Below are positions 6,237-15,218 of a DNA stretch of 17,791 nt, piece by piece. The first letter of the stretch is position 1. Every line of letters begins with the position of its first letter. Source of the DNA: an uncultured Oxalobacteraceae bacterium (GTDB lineage Bacteria; Pseudomonadota; Gammaproteobacteria; Burkholderiales; Burkholderiaceae); the NCBI GenBank assembly GCA_946479255.1, contig CAMLFK010000085.1, positions 1-17,791 on the forward strand, given 5' to 3'. The notes under the pieces were generated by a model. The model had not been told where the DNA came from and ran no database searches. It worked only from the letters and a program-made list of their open reading frames with translations. A program made the translations under genes and the position numbers.

Positions 6237-7563
6237 CCACTGGTGCGATGGCCGGTTGACGCTCAGGGAACATTTCCTTGTCGTCTTCCATGTGGGTCGG
6301 ATGGCTCAGTTCGCTGGCCAGGGTATCGTGGTCCAGTTCTTTTTCCCAGTGCGAGACCACCACCGTCGCCACGCCGTTGCCGACGAAGTTGGTCAGGGCG
6401 CGGCATTCGCTCATGAAGCGGTCGATGCCGAGGATCAGGGCCATGCCGGCCACCGGCACGGTCGGTACCACCGCCAGGGTTGCGGCCAGGGTAATGAAGC
6501 CGGCGCCGGTGATGCCGGATGCGCCTTTCGAGGTCAGCATCGCCACGCCCAGGATGGTCAGCTGCTGGCCCAGGGTCAGGTCGACATTGGTTGCTTGGGC
6601 CACGAACAGGGCGGCCATGGTCATGTAGATGTTGGTGCCGTCCAGGTTGAACGAGTAGCCGGTCGGTACCACCAGGCCAACGACCGGCTTGGAGCAGCCC
6701 AGCTTTTCCAGCTTGCGCATCAGGGCGGGCAGGGCGCTTTCCGAGGAGCTGGTGCCCAGCACGATCAGCAGTTCTTCCTTGATGTAGGAGATGAAGCGGA
6801 AGATCGAGAAGCCGGTCATCTTGGCGATCAGGCCCAGCACCACGAACACGAACAGGCCGCAGGTCAGGTAGAAGGAGCCCATCAGTTTCATCAGCGGCAG
6901 CAGCGAAGCCAGGCCGAACTTACCGATGGTAAATGCCATCGCGCCGAACGCGCCGATCGGCGCGACCTTCATGACGATGCCGACCACGCCGAAGATCACA
7001 TGCGACAAGTCGTCGATCAGCTTGGTGATCGGACGGCCGCGCTCGCCCAGCATCGACAGGGCAAAGCCGAACAGGATGGCGAACAGCAGCACTTGCAGGA
7101 TGTCGCCCTTGGCGAAGGCATCGACCGCGGTGTTCGGGATGATGTTCATGAGGAAGTCGGTGGTCGACTGCGCCTTGGCCTTGTCGGTAAAAGCGGCAAT
7201 CGCCTTGGTGTCGAGCGTGGCCGGGTCGGCGTTGAAGCCGTCGCCCGGACGCACCACGTTGGCGACGATCAGGCCGATGGCCAGCGCCACGGTGGACACC
7301 ACTTCAAAGTACAGCAAGGCCTTGCCGCCGACCCGGCCGATTTTCTTCATGTCCTGCATGCCGGCGATGCCGGCTACCACGGTACAAAAGATCACCGGCG
7401 CGATGATCATCTTGATGAGTTTGATGAAGCCGTCGCCGAGCGGCTTCATGTCAACGCCCAGCTTGGGGTAGAACACCCCGAGCAGGACGCCGCAGACGAT
7501 GGCGAACAAGACCTGGACGTACAGGATCTTGTAAAAAGGTTTTTTGGTCCTGGCGGTTTTCAT
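6229..7563 (-). CDS. dctA: C4-dicarboxylate transporter DctA
   Basis: Cytoplasmic-membrane cation-coupled symporter of the DAACS/glutamate-transporter fold, importing succinate, fumarate and malate. 444 residues from ATG 7563. The family landmarks are intact: [20 protein letters not shown] near the N-terminus, the serine-rich reentrant loop [32 protein letters not shown], the second reentrant loop [12 protein letters not shown], and [27 protein letters not shown] chose ATG 7563 (MKTARTKK) over the upstream ATG at 7590, which has no ribosome-binding site; a weak GAGAG lies 10 nt before 7563. The 5' leader contains nested inverted repeats ending at the start codon. The gene follows the hydroxybutyrate dehydrogenase by 106 bp on the same strand. 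The 3' end overlaps the SIMPL gene. Confidence 0.95.
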   Translation of the reverse strand: MKTARTKKPFYKILYVQVLFAIVCGVLLGVFYPKLGVDMKPLGDGFIKLIKMIIAPVIFCTVVAGIAGMQDMKKIGRVGGKALLYFEVVSTVALAIGLIVANVVRPGDGFNADPATLDTKAIAAFTDKAKAQSTTDFLMNIIPNTAVDAFAKGDILQVLLFAILFGFALSMLGERGRPITKLIDDLSHVIFGVVGIVMKVAPIGAFGAMAFTIGKFGLASLLPLMKLMGSFYLTCGLFVFVVLGLIAKMTGFSIFRFISYIKEELLIVLGTSSSESALPALMRKLEKLGCSKPVVGLVVPTGYSFNLDGTNIYMTMAALFVAQATNVDLTLGQQLTILGVAMLTSKGASGITGAGFITLAATLAVVPTVPVAGMALILGIDRFMSECRALTNFVGNGVATVVVSHWEKELDHDTLASELSHPTHMEDDKEMFPERQPAIAPVAI

Positions 7564-7610
7564 GGCGGTCACTCTCAAAGGATTGAACATGCGTCAATCA
7601 TGGACCGCCA
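7563..7610 (-). promoter_or_regulatory. Nested hairpins in the dctA 5' leader
   Basis: TGGCGGTC (7563-7570) and GACCGCCA (7603-7610) are a perfect 8-bp inverted repeat. The innermost GATTGA (7581-7586) and TCAATC (7594-7599) form a second 6-bp stem with a 7-nt loop. In the dctA RNA the outer stem would pair leader bases with the sequence immediately before and touching the start codon, which could limit initiation. Whether the transcript begins upstream of 7610 is unknown. I see no convincing promoter in the remaining gap to 7669. Confidence 0.4.
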
Positions 7611-7669
7611 CCCCATAGCTCGCCATTGTGGACATCCGCAAGCGGGCTAAGGGATTGTACGTAGAGACT

Positions 7670-8464
7670 TTATTGCGCGGCCCAGCCTCCGTCCATATTC
7701 CAAGCCACGCCGCGCACCTGGTTGCCGGCCGGGCTGCAGAGGAACACGGCCAGCGCGCCCAGTTCTTCGGGGGTGACGAACTCGCCGGATGGCTGCTTTT
7801 CCTGCAGCAATGCCTTGCGTGCTTGCTCGTTGGAAAGCCCTTCCTTGGCGGCACGATCGTCCACCTGTTTCTGCACCAGCGGAGTCAGCACCCATCCCGG
7901 GCAGATGGCATTGCAAGTGATGCCGGTGTGGGCCGTTTCCAGCGCGGTGACTTTGGTGAAGCCGACCAGGCCGTGCTTGGCCGCCACATAAGCCGACTTC
8001 TGGGCCGAGCCGACCAGCCCGTGCACCGAGGCCAGGTTGATGATGCGGCCCCAGTTCTTGGCCTTCATGCCCGGCAATGCAAAGCGGGTGGTGTGGAAGG
8101 CCGAGCTCAGGTTAATGGCGAGGATGGCATCCCACTTGTCGGCCGGGAAGTCCTCGATATTGGCGACATACTGGATGCCGGCGTTGTTGACCAGCACGTC
8201 GACGCCGCCGAACTTGTCGACGGCAAATTTCATCATCGCTTCGATCTCGGCCGGCTTGGACATGTCGGCGTTGTGGTAGGCCGTTTGCACGGCGAATTCC
8301 TGGCCGACTTCGCTGTACAGCTTCTCGATTTGCTGGGCATCGCCGAAGCCGTTGAAGATAATGTTGGCGCCTTCCTGCGCCAGTGCACGGGCCATTCCGA
8401 GGCCGATACCTGACGTCGAGCCGGTAACCAGAGCGGTTTTGCCGCTTAACAAGCTAGTTTTCAT
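7670..8464 (-). CDS. bdhA: D-3-hydroxybutyrate dehydrogenase (SDR family)
   Basis: Short-chain dehydrogenase, 264 residues, oxidising D-3-hydroxybutyrate to acetoacetate with NAD, the step that returns polyhydroxybutyrate breakdown products to acetyl-CoA. The cofactor motif is TGSTSGIG (14-21), then NNAG (93-96), and the catalytic Ser146, Tyr159 and Lys163. The residues I recall as substrate-binding in the Pseudomonas fragi enzyme are all present at a constant offset of four: Gln98, His148, Lys156, Trp191 and Gln200. This separates it from generic SDRs. ATG 8464 is preceded by AGAGGA (minus strand, 8469-8474). A longer reading frame extends upstream but has no ribosome-binding site and no homologous character. 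It shares a 128-bp divergent region with the hydrolase gene; dctA lies downstream. Confidence 0.93.
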   Translation of the reverse strand: MKTSLLSGKTALVTGSTSGIGLGMARALAQEGANIIFNGFGDAQQIEKLYSEVGQEFAVQTAYHNADMSKPAEIEAMMKFAVDKFGGVDVLVNNAGIQYVANIEDFPADKWDAILAINLSSAFHTTRFALPGMKAKNWGRIINLASVHGLVGSAQKSAYVAAKHGLVGFTKVTALETAHTGITCNAICPGWVLTPLVQKQVDDRAAKEGLSNEQARKALLQEKQPSGEFVTPEELGALAVFLCSPAGNQVRGVAWNMDGGWAAQ

Positions 8465-8552
8465 TGTGTCCTCTAAGGGGAATGATGGCGGGTTGATGAT
8501 GTAGAATTCTAAACGCTGTCGCAAAGTCATGCGCGGCGTTCGCATTTATCAG

Positions 8553-8573
8553 AGAAGTAGCGCAGAAGTAGCG
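8553..8573 (+). repeat. Tandem AGAAGTAGCG direct repeat upstream of the hydrolase operon
   Basis: AGAAGTAGCG occurs at 8553-8562 and 8564-8573, an 11-bp period (about one helical turn), ending 19 bp before the hydrolase start codon. It could be a regulator binding site or a chance duplication. In the same 128-bp divergent region, TAGAAT on the minus strand (8504-8509) is a possible -10 for bdhA, without a matching -35. Confidence 0.35.
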
Positions 8574-8592
8574 TAATAAAGTTGAGACATAT

Positions 8593-9471
8593 ATGACCGA
8601 TGCCCGCATCAAATCCGTCCAATGCATTTCGCCCAGCGGCTTGCACCGCATGTCGTACAAGGAATGGGGCGACCCGGCCAACCCGCGCGTGCTGGTGTGC
8701 GTGCACGGCGTTACCCGCGTGGGCGACGATTTCGACGCGCTGGCCCGCGCGCTGTCCGACCAATACCGCGTGCTGTGCCCGGACGTGGTCGGGCGCGGAC
8801 GCTCCGGGCGCCTGCTCAATCCGCAGCTGTACGGCATTCCCCAGTACGTCAGCGACATGGTCGCGCTGGTGGCGCGCGCCACCAATGACGCCGAAGGTGC
8901 CAGCATCGACTGGTTCGGCACCTCCATGGGCGGCCTGATCGGCATGGCCTATGCCTCGCTGCCGGGTAACCCGATCGGCAAACTGGTCTTGAACGACATC
9001 GGCCCCACACTCGACTCGGCCGCCTTGACCCGCATCGGCGACTACATCGGCCAGGACCTGCGCTTCCACACTTTCGAGGAAGCGGCCGGCTTCGTGCGCC
9101 AGGTCTCGCTGTCCTTCGGCCAGCACACCGAGGAACAGTGGCACAAGCTGGCCACCGACGTGCTGCGCCAGGACGACGACGGCATGTGGGTGCGTCACCA
9201 CGACCTGGGCCTGGCGCTGCCGTTCCGCGCCGCGACCCTCGAAACCGCCAAGGCCGACGAGGCCGCGCTATGGGCCGCCTACGATGCGATCCGCTGCCCG
9301 ACCTTGCTGGTGCGCGGCGAGCACTCCGACCTGCTCTCGCGCGAGACCGCGGCCGCGATGGCCGCGCGCGGGCCAAAGGCGACGGTGGTCGAAGTGCCCG
9401 ATGTCGGCCACGCCCCCACTTTTATTCAAGATGAGCAGATCGCCATCGCCCGCCGATTTTTGCTCGGCTAA
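8593..9471 (+). CDS. Alpha/beta hydrolase
   Basis: 292-residue alpha/beta-hydrolase-fold enzyme, probably a cytoplasmic esterase or lipase-like hydrolase; no signal peptide is seen. The oxyanion region is VCVHGVTRVGDDFD, the nucleophile elbow is GTSMGG with Ser111, the acid is probably the Asp in RGEHSDLLS, and the catalytic His is in DVGHAPTF near the C-terminus. The PDVVGRGRSG strand after the first turn is typical. The substrate cannot be told from sequence. The ribosome-binding site is weak (GAGA about 5 nt before ATG). It is the first of seven closely spaced genes, with ridA 21 bp downstream, and diverges from bdhA. The neighbour hints at acyl or hydroxybutyrate oligomer metabolism but does not establish it. 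Confidence 0.85.
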   Translation: MTDARIKSVQCISPSGLHRMSYKEWGDPANPRVLVCVHGVTRVGDDFDALARALSDQYRVLCPDVVGRGRSGRLLNPQLYGIPQYVSDMVALVARATNDAEGASIDWFGTSMGGLIGMAYASLPGNPIGKLVLNDIGPTLDSAALTRIGDYIGQDLRFHTFEEAAGFVRQVSLSFGQHTEEQWHKLATDVLRQDDDGMWVRHHDLGLALPFRAATLETAKADEAALWAAYDAIRCPTLLVRGEHSDLLSRETAAAMAARGPKATVVEVPDVGHAPTFIQDEQIAIARRFLLG

Positions 9472-9492
9472 GCCCGATTTGGAAAACAGAAC

Positions 9493-9843
9493 ATGGAAAT
9501 CACCCGCCTTCACGTAGGAAAACGTTTGTCCGAGGTCGCCATCTGCAATGGCGTCGTCTACCTGGCCGGCCAGATCGCCGAAGAAACCGATGCCGACATC
9601 GGCGGCCAGACCCGCGAAGTGCTTGGCCATATCGACCGGCTGCTGATGGAAGCCGGCAGCGACAAGACCTGCATCCTGATGTGCCAGATCTATATCGCCG
9701 ACATGGCGGACTTCGACGGCATGAACGCCGTCTATGACGAATGGGTCGCAGCCGGGCACACCCCGCCACGCGCCACCGTCGAAGCGAAGCTGGCCAATCC
9801 GGCCTGCCGGGTGGAGATCGTGATCACCGCCGCCCTGCGTTAG
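9493..9843 (+). CDS. RidA/YER057c/UK114-family protein
   Basis: 116-residue member of the RidA family, whose archetype hydrolyses reactive enamine/imine intermediates released by PLP enzymes. The catalytic Arg is present as R93 in PPRATVEAKLANP, and the second conserved acidic residue is E108, the same 15-residue spacing as R105 and E120 of E. coli RidA as I recall it. The fold pattern VAICNGVVYLAGQIAEE and the DMADFDGMNAVYDEWV helix fit. It may belong to a Rid subfamily other than RidA itself, so I give no symbol. It lies between the hydrolase (21 bp) and relA (4-bp gap), so relA is probably translated by coupling to this gene. Confidence 0.85.
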   Translation: MEITRLHVGKRLSEVAICNGVVYLAGQIAEETDADIGGQTREVLGHIDRLLMEAGSDKTCILMCQIYIADMADFDGMNAVYDEWVAAGHTPPRATVEAKLANPACRVEIVITAALR

Positions 9844-9847
9844 CCGC

Positions 9848-12088
9848 ATGGTATCGATTGCCGCGCTGGGAAGCGCCAACAGCCAGCTGGTGGAGGGCCT
9901 GAACTTTCATGATGCCGCGCGCGTGGAAGAAGCGGTGGCCTACGCCAGCGAAGCCTACCAGGACAAGGTGTGCAGCTCGGGCCAGAACGCGCTCGAGTTC
10001 GCGCTGGGCGTGGCCGGCACCCTGGCGTTCCTGCGCACCGACGCCGAAACCCGCATCGCCGGCCTGATGTTCGAGCTGACCGTGCTCGACCCCAAAGCGG
10101 TGGCGGGCCTGGAGACCCGGGTCGGGCGCGAGGCGACCGATCTCGTGACCGGCGTGCGCCAGCTGATCCGCCTGCGCGACATGACGGTCGGCCAGCAGCA
10201 GGTCGGGCGCGGCAAGAACGCCGCCCAGCAGGCGGTGGCGCAGATCGAAACACTGCGCAAGATGCTGCTGGCGATGGCCAGCGACATGCGCGTGGTACTG
10301 GTGCGCCTGGCCTCGTGCGTGACCACCTTGCGCTACTTCGCCGACCTCAAGCTGTTCAACGAGATGACCCACGCCTACGGGCGCGAGACGCTCGACCTGT
10401 ATGCGCCGCTGGCCAACCGGCTCGGTATCTGGCAGCTCAAGTGGGAGCTGGAAGACCTGTCGTTCCGCTTCCTGGAGCCGGACACCTACAAACGCATCGC
10501 CAAGATGCTCGAAGAAAAACGCATGATGCGTGAAGGCTTCGTGCAGTCCTCGATCCTGCGCCTGCAGTCCGAGCTGGCGGCGGCCGGCATCAAGGCCGAG
10601 GTGTTCGGCCGGCCCAAGCACATCTACAGTATCTGGAACAAGATGCGCGGCAAGGACCTGGACTTCAGCGAACTGTATGACGTGCGCGCATTCCGCGTGA
10701 TCGTCGACGACGACAAGACCTGCTACACGGTGCTGGGCGTGGTGCACAACATCTGGACGCCGATTCCGAAGGAATTCGACGACTACATCTCGCGGCCCAA
10801 GTCCAACGGTTACCAGTCGCTGCATACGGTCGTCATGGCCGAGGACAAGCGCCCGCTCGAAGTGCAGATCCGCACCCAGGAAATGCACAACTTCGCCGAG
10901 TACGGTATCGCCGCCCACTGGCGCTACAAGGAAGAAGGCGGCTCGGACTTCAAGGGCCAGGCCTACGACGAGAAAATCGCCTGGCTGCGCCAGCTGCTGG
11001 CCTGGAAGACCGACGTGGCCGACACCGTGGTGGCGGAAGAAGAAAGCCAGCGCGAATGGGTCGAGAAACTCAAGTCCGCATCGCTGGACGACCGCATCTA
11101 CGTGCTCACGCCGCAGGCGCGCGTGCTGGAACTGCCGGTGGGCGCCACGCCGATCGATTTTGCTTACCACCTGCACAGCGAGGTAGGCCACCGCTGCCGC
11201 GGCGCGCGCATCGACGGCGTCATGGTGCCCTTGAATACGCCGCTCAAGAACGGCCAGACCTGCGAGATCATCACCGCCAAGGGTGCGCCCGGCACGGCCG
11301 GGCCGTCGCGCGACTGGCTCAGCCCCGGCTACACGGTCAGCTCGCGCACCCGCACCAAGGTGCGCGCCTGGTTCAACGCCATCGACCTGCAAGAGACGCT
11401 CAGCCACGGCCGGGCGCTGGTCGAAAAGACCCTGCAGCGCGAAGGCAAGACCGCGGTCAACCTGGAGACCCTGGCGCACAAGCTCGGTTTCGCCAAGGTC
11501 GACGACATGTTCGTCTCGATCGGCAAGGAAGAATTCAGCTTGCGCCAGGTCGAGCACGCGCTGCACGACAGCGGCGAAGTGGCCGCGCCGGAAGACGCTG
11601 TGGTGCTCAACAAGAGCCGCGCGTCGAGCGTGGAGCAGGGCGCCAAGTCGGGCGTGCTGGTGGTCGGCACCGAAGGCCTGATGACCGCGCTGGCCAAGTG
11701 CTGCAAGCCTGCGCCGCCGGACCCGATCGTCGGTTTCGTCACGCGCGGCAAAGGCGTGTCGATCCACCGCGCCGCCTGCAAGAATTTTGCCGAGATGCGC
11801 AACAAGGCGCCCGAGCGGGTGATTCACACCGACTGGGGCCTGACCGGGCAGGAGACGGTGTACCCGGTCGACCTGTTCATCCTGGCATCCGACCGCCAGG
11901 GCCTGCTGCGCGATATCTCCGAGGTATTCTCGCGCGAGAAAATCAATGTCATCGGCGTGAACACCCAGAGCGCCAAAGGCCAGGCGCGCATGACCTTCAC
12001 CGCCGAAATCGGCTCGACCGCGCAGCTGCAGAAGGCGCTGTCGGCGATCATGGAAGTGCAGGGCGTGCAGGAAGCCAGGCGCCAGTAG
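9848..12088 (+). CDS. relA: Monofunctional (p)ppGpp synthetase RelA
   Basis: 746 residues, almost the length of E. coli RelA (744). It makes (p)ppGpp from ATP and GTP/GDP on stalled ribosomes. The N-terminal hydrolase-like domain is degenerate: no HD pair is seen around GTLAFLRTDAETRIAGLMFEL, so hydrolysis is unlikely. The synthetase domain has YDVRAFRVIV...CYTVLGVVH and the acidic EFDD (E309-D312) characteristic of synthetase-only RelA rather than the basic RxKD of SpoT/Rel, followed by SNGYQSLHT. Then come the TGS domain (DDRIYVLTPQARVLELPVG...), a helical region, the zinc-finger/CC segment with Cys618-Cys619 (LAKCCKP) and a C-terminal ACT/RRM domain. ATG 9848 lies 4 nt after the ridA stop with no clear ribosome-binding site. 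A bifunctional SpoT/Rel must exist elsewhere. Confidence 0.95.
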   Translation: MVSIAALGSANSQLVEGLNFHDAARVEEAVAYASEAYQDKVCSSGQNALEFALGVAGTLAFLRTDAETRIAGLMFELTVLDPKAVAGLETRVGREATDLVTGVRQLIRLRDMTVGQQQVGRGKNAAQQAVAQIETLRKMLLAMASDMRVVLVRLASCVTTLRYFADLKLFNEMTHAYGRETLDLYAPLANRLGIWQLKWELEDLSFRFLEPDTYKRIAKMLEEKRMMREGFVQSSILRLQSELAAAGIKAEVFGRPKHIYSIWNKMRGKDLDFSELYDVRAFRVIVDDDKTCYTVLGVVHNIWTPIPKEFDDYISRPKSNGYQSLHTVVMAEDKRPLEVQIRTQEMHNFAEYGIAAHWRYKEEGGSDFKGQAYDEKIAWLRQLLAWKTDVADTVVAEEESQREWVEKLKSASLDDRIYVLTPQARVLELPVGATPIDFAYHLHSEVGHRCRGARIDGVMVPLNTPLKNGQTCEIITAKGAPGTAGPSRDWLSPGYTVSSRTRTKVRAWFNAIDLQETLSHGRALVEKTLQREGKTAVNLETLAHKLGFAKVDDMFVSIGKEEFSLRQVEHALHDSGEVAAPEDAVVLNKSRASSVEQGAKSGVLVVGTEGLMTALAKCCKPAPPDPIVGFVTRGKGVSIHRAACKNFAEMRNKAPERVIHTDWGLTGQETVYPVDLFILASDRQGLLRDISEVFSREKINVIGVNTQSAKGQARMTFTAEIGSTAQLQKALSAIMEVQGVQEARRQ

Positions 12089-12094
12089 CCGGCT

Positions 12095-12904
<810 letters not shown>

Positions 12905-12917
12905 CTCTGGAGCGTGA

Positions 12918-13859
12918 ATGGTAGAAGCCAAAGACGATGCGCCGGCCGAACCGGTCGAGCACATTGAAGCCAAGGCCGTGATCCTGCTGGTGCTGATGGC
13001 GGCGCTGGTGGTGGCCTTCCTGCTGTACATCATGCACGCGCGCGGCGTGTTCGAAGCCACCCAGCGGCTGGTGCTGGTGGCCGAGGATTCGGAAGGCGTC
13101 ATTCCCGGCATGGATGTGACCTTCTCCGGCTTTCCGGTCGGGCGGGTGCAGCGGGTCGAGCTGGCGCCGGACGGCAAGGTGCGCATCCTGGTCGATGTGC
13201 CGCGCAAGGACGCCAAGTGGCTCAAGACCTCCAGCGTGTTCACGGTCGAGCGCAGCCTGGTCGGCGAGACCCGCATTCGCGCCTATACGGGCATCCTGAC
13301 CGATCCGCCGCTGCCGGATGGCGCCGAGCGCACCGTGTTGCGCGGCGATACCACGGCGGAGATTCCGCGCCTGGTGGCCAGCGCGCGGGCACTGCTGGAA
13401 AACCTGGATGCCATGACGCGCAGCGATTCGGATATCAACGTCAGCTTGTCGAACCTGAAGACCACCACCGGACGCATGACCGGCAAGTACGGTGTTCTGG
13501 GCGGAGCCCTGGGCAGCGAGGAGGAGGCGCGCAAATTGATGCAGGTGCTGGACCGGGTCAATGCGCTGCTGGCCAAGGCGGACCAGCGGGTGTTCGCCAA
13601 AAACGGGCTGATGGACGAGTCGCAGGCTGCCGTGATCCAGCTGCAGATCATGCTCAAGGATGCCAGTGCCAGTTTGAAGAAGGTCGATGCGGTGCTGGTG
13701 GAAGCGCAGGCGGTCGGCGCCAATGCGCGCGCGGCCACGCAGGATCTGGGGGCGCTGCGTGCCGAGGTCGATGCGAGTTTGCGCAAGGTGACGCGTTTGA
13801 TCGATGAGATTAATCGTAAGTGGCCGTTTGCTAAAGAGACGGAGTTAAAACTGCCATGA
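12918..13859 (+). CDS. MCE (MlaD-like) substrate-binding protein with long C-terminal helical region
   Basis: 313 residues. A single transmembrane helix (about residues 20-40) anchors it in the inner membrane, and one MCE domain follows (about 46-125: LVLVAEDSEGVIPGMDVTFSGFPVGRVQRVEL...). MCE domains form hexameric rings that carry lipid between membranes. The region after residue 150 is predicted helical and heptad-like (LVASARALLENLDAM; ALRAEVDASLRKVTRLIDEINRKW), longer than in E. coli MlaD (183 residues) and suited to a periplasm-spanning barrel or needle. GGAG (12909-12912) precedes ATG 12918 by 5 nt. The stop overlaps the lipoprotein gene in ATGA (13856-13859). It lies directly behind the MlaE-like permease. 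Confidence 0.88.
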   Translation: MVEAKDDAPAEPVEHIEAKAVILLVLMAALVVAFLLYIMHARGVFEATQRLVLVAEDSEGVIPGMDVTFSGFPVGRVQRVELAPDGKVRILVDVPRKDAKWLKTSSVFTVERSLVGETRIRAYTGILTDPPLPDGAERTVLRGDTTAEIPRLVASARALLENLDAMTRSDSDINVSLSNLKTTTGRMTGKYGVLGGALGSEEEARKLMQVLDRVNALLAKADQRVFAKNGLMDESQAAVIQLQIMLKDASASLKKVDAVLVEAQAVGANARAATQDLGALRAEVDASLRKVTRLIDEINRKWPFAKETELKLP

Positions 13860-14491
13860 TCAAATTTTCCTCCGCAATAGCGTTGGCACTGGTGCTAAGC
13901 GGCTGCGGCAACAAACCCCTCGAACCCGCCTGGAAGACCAACGCCGCCAGCGCACTGACGTCCTTCAGCGACGCCTACCTGAAAGGCGACACCGGCATCG
14001 CCAATGCCGAATTCGCCCGCGCACGTTTCGAGATGAGCAGCACCGGCCGCGCCGACATGGTCGCGCACGCGGAGCTGTACCGCTGCGCCACCCACGTCGC
14101 CACGCTGGAGTTCACCGGCTGCCCCGGCTACGCACCGCTGGCCCAGGACGCCACCCCCGCCGAGCGCGCCTACGCGGCTTACCTGACCGGCCAATGGCAG
14201 GGCATCGACGCCGCACTGCTGCCCGAACAGCACCGCGGCATCGTCGGCGGCGCGCCAAAGCTGGTGGCCGTTGCCGATCCGCTTTCGCGCCTGGTGGCCG
14301 CCGGAGCCCTCATGCAGGCCGGCCGCATTGAACCGGCCGACATCGCCGTCGCCATTGATACCGCATCCAGCCAGGGCTGGCGCCGGCCGCTCCTGATCTG
14401 GCTGGGCGTCTCGCTCAAACGCGCCCAGGCGGCCGGGGATACGGGCGAAGCCGCGCGCATCCAGCGCCGCATCGACCTGGCGTCGAAGTGA
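13856..14491 (+). CDS. Uncharacterised lipoprotein
   Basis: 211 residues. The N-terminus has a lipoprotein signal peptide (MIKFSSAIALALVLSGC) with the lipobox LSGC and modified Cys17; the +2 residue is Gly, so an outer-membrane location is expected. I do not recognise the mature domain. It is alpha-helical and Ala-rich, with repeat-like helical pairs (FSDAYLKGDTGIANAEFARARFEM; ARIQRRIDLASK) that might be TPR-like, and two extra cysteines in ELYRCATH and TGCPGY that could form a disulfide. It does not look like the PqiC/YmbA-type auxiliary lipoproteins often encoded with MCE systems. Overlaps of 4 nt on both sides tie it to the MCE gene and the peptidase gene, suggesting an accessory of the same envelope machine. 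Confidence 0.75.
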   Translation: MIKFSSAIALALVLSGCGNKPLEPAWKTNAASALTSFSDAYLKGDTGIANAEFARARFEMSSTGRADMVAHAELYRCATHVATLEFTGCPGYAPLAQDATPAERAYAAYLTGQWQGIDAALLPEQHRGIVGGAPKLVAVADPLSRLVAAGALMQAGRIEPADIAVAIDTASSQGWRRPLLIWLGVSLKRAQAAGDTGEAARIQRRIDLASK

Positions 14492-15141
14492 CAGCCGCGG
14501 CCACCATCGCCGCGGCGGCATTGAGCACCTGCTTCGGCACGGTCAGCAATGGCCGCATCGAGGGCGCGGTCGCGCTGCCGCCGTCCGGCCCCAACTTCGT
14601 GGCCTACAGCACTTCGCCCGTGGTGGCGGGGCGCCAGTACGTGCACGCCAAGGTGGCCGATACGATTCTGGCGGCGTACGGCGCGCTGCGCAGCGCGCAC
14701 CCGGATATCAAGTACATGTACGGCGAAACCGGCCTGAAGACCGGCGGGCTGTTCAAGCCGCACCGCACTCACCAGAATGGCCTGTCGGTCGACTTCTTCG
14801 TGCCGGTGCGCGCCGCCGCCGGCGCCTCGGTGACCCTGCCGACCTCGGCGGCCAATCGCTTCGGTTACGATATCGAATTCGATGCGCAGTCGCGCAGTGG
14901 CGCTTACCGGATCGACTACCCGGCCCTGGCCGAACACCTGTATGCGCTGGCCCAGGCCGGCAAGGCAAACGGCGCGCCGATCAGGCAGGTGATTTTCGAC
15001 CAGGCCTACCTGCCGCAGCTGTTCGCCGCGCCGCGCGGGGCTTACCTGCGCCAGCACGTCGGCTTCATGAAGGGTACACCATGGGTACGCCACGACGAAC
15101 ACTTCCACGTCGACTTCGCGGTCCCGTGTGCGCCACGCTGA
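14488..15141 (+). CDS. MepA-like LAS-family metallopeptidase
   Basis: 217 residues beginning at GTG 14488, which overlaps the previous stop as GTGA; no in-frame ATG gives a better start. The zinc-peptidase signature of penicillin-insensitive murein endopeptidase is complete: His92 and His95 with Asp102 (KPHRTHQNGLSVDFF), and His202, His205, His207 (RHDEHFHVDF). The spacing is the same as the conserved His/Asp set of E. coli MepA as I remember it. It probably cuts peptide crosslinks in peptidoglycan or a similar substrate. MepA itself is larger, so this is a compact relative. The N-terminal AAATIAAAALSTC is hydrophobic but lacks a basic n-region, so export is unproven. Being last in the lipid-transport operon, it may open the cell wall for the MCE assembly (inference). 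Confidence 0.78.
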   Translation: MTAAATIAAAALSTCFGTVSNGRIEGAVALPPSGPNFVAYSTSPVVAGRQYVHAKVADTILAAYGALRSAHPDIKYMYGETGLKTGGLFKPHRTHQNGLSVDFFVPVRAAAGASVTLPTSAANRFGYDIEFDAQSRSGAYRIDYPALAEHLYALAQAGKANGAPIRQVIFDQAYLPQLFAAPRGAYLRQHVGFMKGTPWVRHDEHFHVDFAVPCAPR

Positions 15142-15218
15142 ATGCTTGATCCCGGCTAAATTCATATAAGGCAACTTCGTCTATTGTTTCCTTTCGGAAT
15201 TAACTTCCCAAGGAAGCC
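15142..15218 (+). promoter_or_regulatory. Intergenic leader of the PEP-CTERM gene
   Basis: The 77-bp gap is AT-richer than its surroundings and includes CATATAAGG (TATAAG as a possible -10, no clear -35). Just before the start codon AAGGA (15210-15214) forms a good ribosome-binding site. I see no hairpin to terminate the upstream seven-gene operon, so read-through is possible. Confidence 0.3.

Noticed and set aside
6256..7650. A 464-codon plus-strand frame opposite dctA
   Set aside because: Composition (His, Gln, Asp, Gly repeats) is that of an antisense shadow; dctA on the other strand carries every family motif.
9848..10400. Active HD-type ppGpp hydrolase domain in RelA
   Set aside because: The histidine-aspartate pair and its neighbours are replaced (LMFELTVLD), and the synthetase carries the EFDD motif of monofunctional RelA.
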